From contig JACSVZ010000004.1 of assembly GCA_014706295.1 (NCBI GenBank), positions 94,589,333-94,653,332 on the forward strand: a stretch of DNA of 64,000 nt. Reading direction: 5' to 3'. The translations under genes were made by a program, and so were the position numbers. The notes beneath the pieces were generated by a model, which saw only the letters and a program-made list of their open reading frames with translations, was not told the DNA's origin and did not search any database. This stretch comes from Lycocorax pyrrhopterus obiensis (lineage: Eukaryota; Chordata; Aves; Passeriformes; Paradisaeidae). Every line of letters begins with the position of its first letter. Positions within the stretch are counted from its first letter, which is position 1. Shown piece by piece: positions 1 through 10,620 of the stretch.

Positions 1-860
1 GAAGAAGACCAGACCTTTTCCAAGGGCCAGGTCAACATATGAATCAAACTTAAAAGCATACTGAAGTTCTCCATGCTAGATTGCTGCAGGAAGACAGGAT
101 TTTGTAGAAGAGAAGAGGCTAAAAACCCAAATCCCCTTAAAAATAAAATCCTGGAGCTCCATCCTGTTTTTGCTCCCACCATCGTTTCCCAGCTTGCCCC
201 TGCTCCCCTGCCATATCTGTGTCTCCACTGGAGTGGTTTCTCTGCAGCTCACACCACAGAGACGTCTCCTTCCAAGAGGTTGCAGAGAGGCCATCACACA
301 AAAATTAGTGTCGTTTCAGGCTTCATTAACCTTTTGTGGATTTAGTACTGATGGCCTGGTAGGCACTATGCTTACTAAACCACTTCATTTATTGGATGCT
401 ATACCAGTTAACACAATGAAATATGTCACCAGGCACCTCTTTCAGAAAAGTTCAACCTAGAAGAATGAATAACAGGTGGAAGACATGCAAGTGGTTCAGA
501 CAAACTTACAAAAGTATTTTATGTAGGTTTTGTTTCCCGAAACTAGGGTGTCGATGGTTTTATGGCATCCTTCTCTTTCTTTCCTTCCGCTCTTGAAAGA
601 TGGTAGTGTATGAACCACCACACAAGACCTTTGGTGCATGGCATTAAAAATACACAAAGAAAAGCAGCTCCTCCAGGAACAAATATAATCGGAGTAACCT
701 CAGAGCTTCTCCACCTCTCACCCTCAGTTAGACGAACTGGACTGTCTAGCCACATGGATCCATCTTGCGCTCATTACTTGCAGGAACCTCAGCCTCACTA
801 TATTGCTCAGGCCCATTCCTTCCCTCTAGTCTGCTGGAAGAGTTTTTGCAAGCTGTCAGA

Positions 861-863
<3 letters not shown>
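1..863. other. Unique non-coding sequence, no gene recognised
   Basis: Open frames here overlap on both strands, for example around positions 73-460 and 543-942. None shows a domain, a repeated family signature or convincing exon boundaries. No transposon tail, tRNA-like fold or tandem repeat was seen before the long A run. I see nothing functional in it. Confidence 0.55.

Positions 864-896
<33 letters not shown>
864..896 (+). repeat. Poly-A tract of 33 bases
   Basis: An uninterrupted run of 33 A residues, directly followed by a short alternation of C3 and A4 blocks to about 912. It could be an expanded mononucleotide repeat or the tail of an old retrotransposed copy. No AATAAA signal lies in the roughly 60 bases upstream and no recognisable transcript copy precedes it, so a simple repeat is the safer reading. 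Confidence 0.85.
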
Positions 897-901
<5 letters not shown>

Positions 902-3900
902 AAACCCAAAACCACAAGCTTCAGCTGTTTCTTAATGTTTAATTAACAAGGGACTGAGAATCAGGCCTCAGCACTTCCAGTCTGAATGGGTGACCTGCCC
1001 AGTCACAGCCGGTGGTCGCTGGAACGCAGAGATGCTCCGTCTGCATGTATCGCATAATGAGGCAGCCTCAGCCAGCTATCGGAAGTGCAGCCAAACACAT
1101 GCTCATGTCAAAAATAGAAATTTGTCTGAGTTGTGTGTTGGCACTGCTTTGACAGGTATACGATTTATAAACTATTCCTCGAGGGGAAAAGGAAGGCAAA
1201 TTGTTTAAACAAAAGTGTCGGTACTTTCATCACCCTCTTTCCTGGGCAGTGCTTTCTGACCCGTGGCTGCATTCCAGCACTCTGCGATACCGAAGCGCTT
1301 CTGAGAAGCTTCTGTCTCTGAACAAAGTTGGGGGCTGTGTTTCTGGAAGTTCAATTATAACTATAACTTTGAAGAGAACTGAACCCCCCTGGGCTGATAA
1401 AACGATATGCCATAATAAAAAGGGAAAGACACAGCTACATTTTGGCTCGAGTTTCCCAAACTTGGTGCAGTTGCCTGCTTTCAGCAGAGGCTGTGTATCA
1501 ACACTGTTGGTGGCCACCAGCAGCTCCAGCGCTGTCCCAAGGAGGAGGAAGAGGAGGTTTGACCTTGCCTGCTCTTCACACATCATCCCCCGCCTGCCTG
1601 CAGGTGCTGGTCTGACCCAGTGGGGTGGCACTTGCACTCAGGAATGACTTGATATTGGAAACAGCCACCTGAATCTTCACTTCACCCTTCAGGGGCATGG
1701 TTCTGCAGAGGGCTAGGAGCTGCACTCTTCTTTGCTGCAGATTGCTTAGCCTTATTTTTCACTTGAGGGTCTTCACACATATGAGCTGAGCTTAAGTGAC
1801 CATAAGCACTTCCCTTCGACCACAGCGGAAGAGAGCTGGGAGCTAGAAGGATCATTCACCTCCAAAGAGAGCAGTCCGACTTGTCTCAGCAGCACTTGGA
1901 AGCCAGGCAGCACCTCATGGCCTCTGGCTAAATTGCCATTTGGCCTTGGGATTCTCAGTTTTGGATCCCACTGCGTGAACTATTTTTTGTATTTTCCTCT
2001 TTCACATCTTGTTGGTGTTTTCCCAGCACCACATGGCAATGCCTTGGCAGTGAGAGGAGGGATGGACCTGGCTGTTTGCTGAGCACGGTGCTGCCTCCCG
2101 AAGTCGCTTTGCCCCTCGGAGAGAGCGCACAGGCACACAGCCGTGGCTGATAGGGACAGCCCAGCCCAGAGTGTTCTTGTGAAAGACTTGGCCTCTGCTA
2201 AGAGTGTGAAAATGGGGCTTCCCTGCAGAAGTGGAGTTAACCTGAATCAGCCTGTCTTTCAGGTCTCTACAGTCAGTTGGAACATAAAAAAAATCTGCAG
2301 TGGTGCTTTGGGACACTCTTTCCCAAGGCAAAATGGATACCTTGGAGATAATAAACATTATGCTTCATCCCCCAAGCAAACACATCTAAACAGCAGCACA
2401 TTGTAAAACATTGACTTCTATCGTCAAGGTTGCCTACTGTAATTCCAATTGCCATCAAAGAGCTTTTGACGTTTTATCTCAGTCAATGGAGATAAACATT
2501 TTGTGCCAATTAACTCAATTAAAATGTGGTGCATTACAATAACAATTAACAGCTCCAGTCTCTGCAAAATCCTGTTTACTAAAGCATTTTTTGCTAATCT
2601 GTGACTATTCTGAGGCTTGAAGCTTGTCACCTTGTGCTGCACTGCCCTCTTTGGCCTCTTTTACGGTGAAAAGTTAGGTTGTTTCACAAAAACATAATCA
2701 ACTTGGTGTGCCCCCTGCTTCAAACATACAGCTGGAGACATCCATAGAAGATTAAGGGATATAGGTCACAATTTTCCAATACACAGAAGAGATTTAGGAG
2801 TCTTTCATCAAGACTAAGACTTCTAGATAACTTAGCTGCATTGGCAAATCATATCCTTACTCAGAGAACTCCATGTAACCTCCATGGCATTTGAGCCTCT
2901 TGGTCCCCCAGCTGCGTGAAAAGCCTCCGGGTCACGTTTGACGGTATGTCACGTGTCTGTCACCTCTGACTGCAGGATTATTCATGACAAGCAACATGAC
3001 ATAAAGCAAAACTAACTTAATCCACCCTTGGATGGGTTTCACACAGGAGAAGAATACTTAATGTGTCCTAGCCCTGCCAGTATTTTGTAAATTACATAAA
3101 CCAAATACAAGGACTTTGACTTAAGGGCAAAATCTTTACTAATCTGTAACTTTATCCACTATGATGTGAGCCTTGGTTAAGAAAGAGCTGTGATTTAAAG
3201 AAGTCTCTATGGCTACATCTGATTTTAATGGGGTAGATGGTCATATTCGTAAAACCTAACCAGTCACTATCAAGCATTAACACTTGATTCTGCTGCCTCC
3301 TCTGAAGGGATGCACCATAAGCTTATGCTGATGACAGCTCAACTTCCATGGTCAGAGTGTACTGAAGGGGCCTACTGCTTTAAAAGTATTTTAAACTGTG
3401 ATACATATGATTTTGATTGAAAGTCCTGTGTGTGATTCATGAACACAATCCACCACTAGCAGGACATAATTTTATTTACATGTGGAAAGTAAAACACTCC
3501 AAGAAAACCTCTGAAAAATCAAAATATGATAAAACCAGTAGGGAGAGATGTGACTTGCCAAGAAGGAGTCAGATCAAATTAATATAAAAGATGCTTAAGT
3601 CTTCCACTCAGTTTAAATACATATTTTTAAACTATGGGCTAGCTAACACATTTATATACATATATGTATATAATCAACAGCAGAAAATTGCAAATTATAG
3701 CTGAATAGGAGGTAGTTGATTGGGACAAAAAGTTAAAAAGCAAGAGACTTAAAAGTGTCCATTAGCCGCTTTCTTAGCAGTTTAGTTACGCATTCAAATA
3801 GGCACAGTTCCAAAAGATCTGAAGTATAATTCAAGACGTATTTAATTCAGCTGGATTCTTCTTTAAACAACTTTATGTATTTGTATCTTCTAAATGATTA

Positions 3901-3972
3901 CCATTTATATAATTTGCAGTATCGTTTCCTCTGTACTATCTCACCTATACATAGGGCAGTTCCTTTAATTGG
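897..3972. other. Unique non-coding sequence, no gene recognised
   Basis: Mixed-composition sequence with overlapping short frames on both strands at 1201-1647 and 2002-2642. Frames open in both directions over the same bases are typical of random openness in moderately GC-rich DNA. No protein family, LINE tail or RNA gene was recognised. A short AT-rich alternating patch of TATATA type sits near 3650-3672. Confidence 0.55.
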
Positions 3973-4003
3973 AAAACAAACAAACAAACAAGCAAACAAC
4001 AAC
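3973..4003 (+). repeat. (AAAC)n microsatellite, imperfect
   Basis: About seven units of AAAC with a G interruption and a final AAC-type drift. This is a simple repeat. Confidence 0.85.
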
Positions 4004-4289
4004 GCTATAAAACCTTATTTGTATTTTCGCTTGCCATTTCCTCTGAACACTTCCCACCATACTGCTGTGGCAAGTCCTCTATAGTTACGACAGTATTGCC
4101 ACACTATTTTCTACATCCTGTGTAGATGCAAGGGGAAATAATTCACATTGGCTGCAGCCACAGGCTCACATGTGCTTAGCATTAACATAAAGTCAAGGAC
4201 ACATAAAATCATATATAATATTAAACTTGGCTGTAACATACAGCCAGTTTCCAATGTTAATATCCACTACATGTGCCTAACATATTGAA

Positions 4290-4420
4290 TTAAAAAATAT
4301 GTATATATATAAACAATGTGGAAGACATATCTGAGCATATATTTGGACATATACATGCTGACAGAGATTTGTACACATAAACATATAAATATATAAATTT
4401 GTATATATATGAAAATATAC
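4290..4420. repeat. AT-rich low-complexity patch with ATATAT runs
   Basis: Two clusters of TATATA/ATATAT alternation, roughly 4291-4314 and 4374-4420, separated by less regular AT-rich sequence. The composition explains the short minus-strand open frame across it, which is rich in Tyr, Ile and Cys. Read as low complexity, not as a gene. Confidence 0.7.
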
Positions 4421-4654
4421 CTGCACATGTACAGTGAGGTTATAGAATTTTACCAAAAACTTCCCAACTAGCTGTATTGTCAAGCATTTTGCCGAACTCT
4501 GCTATTACAGAAGAAAACCCAAACGACAGTGGGGTTTAAGGGACGAAGGTTGGAAAAGTAGTTAAGGCCAGTTCTGAATGAAGGAATGCCTCAGGGTATG
4601 AGATTCATTTGTCTTTGTACTAATGGGTTTATAGCTTTCTTTTTAAACAGCCAG

Positions 4655-5000
4655 CTGGGGCCGGGGAAGGGGTGGGGAGGTGAGAAGGAATTGCTAATCC
4701 CGGTTCCTGCCCTCCCCATCTGCCGTGAGCCGGCGTGGGGCGGGGGATGAAGGGCCGCTGCCTGCCCCACTGCCTGCTCCTCCGCCTGTCCCCTTCCTGT
4801 CCCCTGCTGCCTGCACGCCTCTGCCTGTCTCCTCTGCCTTGTCCTGACAGCTCCCCTTCCTGCGCGGCTGCCCCCGCTGCCTGTCCCCGCTGCCTCTGCC
4901 TGTCCCCGCCGCCTGTCCCCGCCGCCTGTCCCCGCTGCCTGCCCGCACTCTGGCCAATCCCGGCACCGAGCCACCACCGGCCGCGGGAAGGTCACAGGTC
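4655..5000. other. GC-rich, CpG-bearing block in AT-rich surroundings
   Basis: Composition changes abruptly at about 4655 from AT-rich sequence to a block dominated by C and G on the plus strand. It contains several CpG dinucleotides and a CCAAT pentamer at 4954-4958, followed by a GC-rich end at about 4980-4990. Large frames are open here on the plus strand and in two minus-strand frames at once, as expected of stop-poor GC-rich repeats. It could be a CpG-island-like promoter or only an expanded minisatellite. The pyrimidine bias of the core favours the latter. Confidence 0.5.
4871..4946 (+). repeat. 13-bp GC-rich minisatellite
   Basis: Near-identical 13-base units of the form CCTGTCCCCGCYG start at 4880, 4899, 4912 and 4925. 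A truncated 6-base unit separates the first two, and partial units flank both sides. Looser CCTGYCCC-type repeats extend back to about 4760. This is an imperfect tandem array in a GC-rich block and may vary in length between individuals. Confidence 0.8.
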
Positions 5001-7820
5001 AGGGCCGTGCAGGACACAAGGTGACATGTGCAGAAGAGCATCTATCTGGTGTTTTGTGACCGAGGGGGGAATATGTGAAACGCTAATGTCTGCCAGGTCA
5101 TGGGCAGCACAGCGTACCCTGCTCAGCAGGGCCCCGGCTGAGTTACCCTGGATTTGCACTGGAGCGTTTTCTTCTGATTTTTACATTTTCCTTCCCTACA
5201 TTCACACAGGGCTAAACTCACCCCATTCCAAGCATTGCTTTGCCTATGTAGGCTGTAAGCATGCTGTTTTGCTAATCTGCATGAAAGTGCCAGGGTATGG
5301 AAGGGAAACAGCAAGACATCTTATCTTTGAAGGGATCTTGAGGCCTTTTGAGTTTACTGTTGATGCAGTCATTATTGTTTAGCATATCCTTGAAGGTTTG
5401 GTCTGAGGGACAGCTGGTGGGAATGCAATTTAGCTTGTTAAAATGCAGCAATTATTTGAATATACACCAAGCAGGAAAGCAGAGGCAGAGTGAATTTCCT
5501 CTTCTAAAGTGTTACAATATGGGTCTTCTTGGGGGAAGGAAAAAAAAAAAAGAAGGAAAAGAAGAGCAATATAATCTGCAGAAAGAGCATCACAAAAATA
5601 AATTCAAGTACTTTCAGGCCTGGAAGCAAATTTTTGTGTTGCTGTCTACAGTTGTTCAGCTACAGCTTAAATCTAGTTTATTCTTAGAAGTTTTCTGTGG
5701 GAGAGTGAAGTGAAAGAGAAGCACACAAACAACCAACACCCAGTTTGTCAGGGGTGACTGGCAAAATCTCTAGTGTAAACATGGATGCTTCTGTAATGTG
5801 CTTATTTACTTGGGGAGGTGTCTTGCTGGTGTTAACCTGATGTTTACCAGCCTGCCATGTCAGTGCTATGTACTTGCAAAGACTATTGCAAAAGGAGCAA
5901 ATCACATCCAGCACAGATGGAGCCTTGGAGTGACCTTTGTAGTTCAGAATTAGAAACAAGGATGTCACAAGCAGCAGCAGTATCACAGTGGATGAGTACA
6001 GAGCACGGTGCAAGGCAGTTACAGTTCAGTAATTTCTAATCCCAAAGTCACACTCCACTGGCAAAGCTCAGTACAACTGCCCCACCAAAAATTTTAGCTG
6101 TGGGTTGTGCAGGGCTGTGAGAGGCGCAGACTTCTGCCTGTGGTCCTGGGGCTGCAGAAACAAGCCAGGACCATGGCTGTGGTCTCTTGAGTGTGTTGGC
6201 TGGAGGAAGATGCAACTGTCAGCCGAGCATCCGCAGGCAGGGAGAGCAGGCAGGGGAGGGTGAGCACTGAGGAAGCGTGAAATGCTGCTGTTTTTCTGAA
6301 CCGAGACCTATAGGCACAGTAGACGACATGGTGCTTGGCCTTGCACAATCACACTCAAAGGATATGGAAATTATGTCTTTCCTGAATGCAATCTATCCGC
6401 TCTGGTGGGATTAGAAAATGTGTGGAAGGGCTGCCTTGTCGCAAAAAAACTAACACATCCTACCAGTGCCTGGTGGAGCCTGTGCGGTGCCCTTGAGTGC
6501 TTGCCAGCTCAGAGGCAATCCCTACCCAAACCCTTCCTGAAGGCCAGTAGCTCTGCTGGCTTCCTTTCCCTGGCCAGGAGCCAAACGCCACAATTTGGTT
6601 AAAAGTATCAAGGAAGACGTCCTATGGGGCTGGTTACTGAAACCCAGAAATATCACTGTTATGGAGAGGGCTAGCTGTTACCAGATCAGCAACACATATC
6701 TGCTAACGCTGCACATTTCTTTGCATCAGGCATCATTGACATTTTATCCACTTGTTTGTAATAACTCTTTCAATGCCACAGGCCTGCCACAATTGTTTCA
6801 CTAGCATCTCCTCTCAGAAAATCAGGTGCAAAGGCAGAGGCTAACATGCTAGAGCCAGTCATCCTCTTCCAGAGCTTGTGGCATTTCTTGCCTGTAAAAG
6901 TGTAGCAATCTGCCGCTTTCCAATGGCATTCCAGTTAAATTATATCCCAAGCAGCTTGCCATGAAGGGGTTAACACTAGCAGCCTTGCTTGGTGGATCAA
7001 ATTCTTGCAAGAGCAAGGCTCTCCTTGCTTTGTTCTTTAGTGGGATGCATTCAGCAAGAGCAGCCTTAACACTGGGATTTGTTGTCCTCTTTCCACCAGC
7101 ACCCTTGCTCTTCTCCCTGAATTCAAGGCAGCACAGCTTCAGCAGGGCTCCCTGTTTGCATATCAGAACAATCTCACCCTTTCACGTTGTCCCAGCAGCA
7201 GTTTCACACCAGTAGACTCTGCCCCTGTGGGGCCCCGGGTCAGGGACAGCAGCAGCCACCGCCACTTCTGCGCTGTCAGGCGGGACAGGAGGAATGTGCT
7301 TGGCCTTGTCACAGGGGAGGGAAGCCTGTGCTCCGCAAGAAATCTGAACAGATGCCACTTAGCTGGCTCAGAAATGGCTCTTCAGTTTCTAGCTATTGCC
7401 CAAGCAGCCTGTTCCAAGCATCCAGTGCTCATCCCAAATCCCGTGCATACCAACAGCTTTGCCTTTTGTGGTCTTGTACACACTATTGGCATCTTTATTT
7501 AAAACCTCATTCAAATATTATGTGAAAATGGTCCAGATCATTCTCTGGCACTGGGTCCTGCAGGCAGGGGATAGCCTGCAGCTGTGCCACAGAGCCCTGC
7601 CAGCCCCAGCCCTAGAGGGTCACATCCAGCTCCTCACCAAGGCTGCTCTCTCCCACCCGCTCTGGCTTCTTGACATTTCTTTGCTATTAAAACCACAAGA
7701 AGAGAGTCGTGAGTTTACAGCAGTCAGAAGTTTTCTAATTTTTATCACTTGGAACAAATTGCCTTCAGCTGGAAACCTCCCTGTCTCATGGCATGTCCTT
7801 AAAAATATAGGAGTTATTGA
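5001..7820. other. Unique non-coding sequence, no gene recognised
   Basis: Moderate GC content, with a purine-rich A-run patch at about 5538-5570. Several open frames of 60-121 codons overlap on both strands without domains. A weak resemblance to the CR1 reverse-transcriptase end may begin near 7747, just before the recognisable CR1 tail. Otherwise nothing was identified. Confidence 0.5.
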
Positions 7821-7977
7821 CATCCTATCCCTGAGAGTGTTCAAGGCCAAGTTGGATGGGGCTTTGAGCAAGAAGGTCTAGTGGAAGGCATCCCTGCTCA
7901 TGGCAGGAGGTTGGAACTAGATGAACCTTAAGATTCCTTCCAATCCAAACCATTCCATGATTCTATGATTCTATGAT
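7821..7977 (+). mobile_element. CR1 LINE, 3' end fragment
   Basis: The fragment shows the standard avian CR1 ending. A stretch codes for the last residues of the reverse-transcriptase frame (a Phe-Lys-Ala-Lys-Leu-Asp-Gly motif at about 7840-7862). The untranslated end follows, with a phrase reading GGTTGGAACTAGATGA and a tail of repeated ATTCTATG-type octamers ending at 7977. CR1 copies are usually cut at the 5' end during target-primed reverse transcription, and this one is about 160 bases. Less certain homology may reach back to about 7747. It is a dead fossil with no coding capacity. Confidence 0.93.
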
Positions 7978-10300
7978 ATCTTTGCACCTATGTCAGACAT
8001 AAGATGCTCTCTGTGGAGAAGCTTTTGGTAAGCTGAGCCATAGCTGGGAGTGGAAGGTGCCTGGGATACACCCCAAAGCTTCGGGGGTGTCAGTATGTGT
8101 CAGGGGTCCTGGAGAGGTTTCTTGGTTACCCAGAACTGCTCTGCTGGTGTGATCACCCACACAGCATGGAAGTTAATGCTCCCAACAGCAAATGCTTTCA
8201 AAACTTAAAATACTTTCAGGTAGACATCTGGCCAAATATCTGAGAAGTTGCAATGGAGGGTGGTTAAGGACTTTAAAGCACATGTAAGTTTGCAAAATTG
8301 AGGATTTTTGGGAGCCCGTTTTGACAAAACAGACTGCCAGGTAATTTTTACATATATGCCCCATGAGTAACAAAATGTGCCTCAACCCCCAGGACAAAAG
8401 GCACTGAAAATGGCCCCTACCATTGCCCACACACTCTCAGGTAAACAACTTGGGTTGTCCTCAGAGGAACAGAAGAAATCAAGTGAACCACCATAACCTC
8501 ACAGAACCATGCAAACACGGCAGGGCTGTGACAAGGTGGGGGACAGTCCCACTCCCCCCTTCCATTGCCTGCTGCTCACCTGCACTACACATCAGGAGGG
8601 CAGGTCTATGTCCTCTTTCAGACCTGCTCAGGCCTCAAGAACCTGTTGAAGTTCCCTGGTGCCAAACCCCAAAGTGTTTCAAACTGCTGGCTTTGCTTTC
8701 TGTCAGGCAGGGGACAAAGTGGGAGGCTGGCAGCACTTTGGCTCTGTCCTGAAACAAGCCCTAAAGACAACATTTTGGGGACCCTGAGGCACTGGTTTCA
8801 GTCAGACATCTAGGCAAAACCCATTTGAAAGAAATGGGACAACAATCACAATTGTGTCATCAACATTCCCTTGAGTGTCCAAATCCATTTCCTTTTGCAT
8901 CCTTCCTATTAGCATTCATTTGCTGTGAGCATTCTTGTGAGTTTTTAGTAAAAAAGGACTTATGGATCAACAGCTTTAAGCAAATATTTGAGTGCTTTAA
9001 CTTGATGTGTATTCTGAACTCAAAAGTGTTTGTCTCACACAAGCCTGACAGAAGTTCATAGTGACCAAGAGTCCATGACCAGCCAGAATTTATTCCCAGC
9101 ATCAGCAACCAATGGTTTATGCAGAAGCTGAAGGTTATGAGGAACCAGCTGCAGAATTATCTAACAAATAATTCATGGCCCTGAGCAAGTTTAATGACAC
9201 GTCTCATCCATGTTTAAATTCAAGTCTGAATAAAGCTAAAGCATTGCAACCGGGTACACGTGGAAAACAATTCCTCTTTAACAGGAAATTCCAAGGTTTC
9301 AAGCTAAAACCTAAACATTTTCACAGCTTTCAGGAGAAAGACACGGGTTGTTAGATTGGATCCCTAAATCACTCTTTGCTACTCAGAGGTGCATTTTTCA
9401 ACAAAAACTCTCTTAAGGAGCTAAAAAGAAGGATCTTCTATGTTTCAGCAAATTCAGGATCTTTCTTTAGACTCCCAGAATGATCTAGACACAATAATGT
9501 AAATATCTATTTTTTCATAGCTTCCTGTAACAAGCAGCCCAAGGCTTCCCTCAGGCCCATCAGCTGAATATACTTTGTAGTCTCGGGGATGATCAATTCT
9601 GCTCCCCAGAAGTATGAGGCAGAAACCTGAAGGGGTTAGGCACCACACCAAATCTTTGTTTTCTTTGCATTAGAGCTTTGACTCTATTGGGTCTGCAGCG
9701 TTTTTACCCCCTTTTTCACCAATTGCTTCTGATGAATTTAAGATTCGCTATCATGCAGGCTACAGATTTAGAACAAATAGCCCTTTCATTTAGTTAATAC
9801 CAGCAGCATAGCTATAAAGCTGTAATAGTTTACGGCTTTCAGGACATAACCTGCAACCACAGACAATACAAATTATATTACACTGTGTTTTATTGCTCTT
9901 TGAGGCCCACTAAGAGGCTCAGTGCTGTTTCATAGTCCAGAGTAGCAGCAGTTCTTTATTCTTTTTAACACACAGCTGAAAAATACTCTAATTCTGTTAC
10001 AAAATGGTGACTTTGCTTTTTTTTTGTGAGTCTGCCCTCAAAACTGCACGCACTCCCCTCACTGTAGGCTGCAAACAGCACTCTCCATGCAATTAAAAGG
10101 GAACATAAATGCACAGGGAAAATGTCGCCTTCCACAGCACTGTCTGCACAAAGAGGGCCTCCATTTTGATAAAGAAACAACAACAAACCACACTCTGATA
10201 ATCGTTTGCAAAGACATGACATCCGAGAAGACCAAAACCTCGGGAATTGCAATTCCTTCCTAGAACACCCCTTGTTTTTTCAGGTCCTGTGTTCGGATGC
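7978..10300. other. Unique non-coding sequence, no gene recognised
   Basis: No transposon, tandem array or RNA gene was recognised. Open frames at 8173-8430, 8423-8813 and 8825-9108 are short and run on both strands. The part at about 9130-9260 is evenly mixed and free of repeats, with AATTAT/TAATGA-type motifs. It might be conserved, but this cannot be judged from one sequence. Confidence 0.5.
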
Positions 10301-10620
10301 TGGAAGAATCACAAAGGCTGCTGGCGAAGCTTCTTAGCCCTGCCCCTTCCTCCCTGGGCCTAAGGCTGGGCGCGGAGGGAAGCAGAAAGGAGTCGCCATG
10401 TTTTCTTTAAATGGAGGATCTAAATTAAAAATGAAGGCAATAGGGCTTCAGGAATTGCAAAGGACCAGAGGGAGTGGGCGAGCACAAGCCAGCCCTGCCT
10501 TTTAAAACGTGAAGGGGCCGTGTACTTGTCCCTGCTGCACCTGCTGCCCGTGCAGCGCTGTGCTATGGCAGAGGCCGGCAGTCCGATCTGCATATCAAAT
10601 AGCTGATTTGTAGATGAGGT
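10301..10620. other. GC-raised patch containing a 35-codon small frame
   Basis: GC and CpG content rise over roughly 10320-10570 relative to both sides. A plus-strand ATG at 10398 lies in a fair start context (G at -3, sequence GCCATG) and opens a 35-codon frame ending with TAA at 10503-10505. The deduced peptide is basic and has no known motif. The patch then gives way to an AT-rich segment with ATGCATAT-like and homeodomain-like words. This could be a regulatory element or an untranslated exon; nothing proves transcription. Confidence 0.3.

Noticed and set aside
1201..1647. Overlapping 148-codon (plus) and 135-codon (minus) frames
   Set aside because: Both strands are open over the same bases, neither has a domain, and no exon-like boundaries were found.
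4735..5382. 215-codon plus-strand open frame
   Set aside because: Its first half is the translated GC-rich minisatellite (Pro/Cys/Leu repeats). The same bases are open in two minus-strand frames too.
7187..7881. Overlapping plus-strand frames of 91-161 codons
   Set aside because: No family signature. The last part runs into the CR1 fragment (Phe-Lys-Ala-Lys-Leu-Asp-Gly), which explains its protein-like end.
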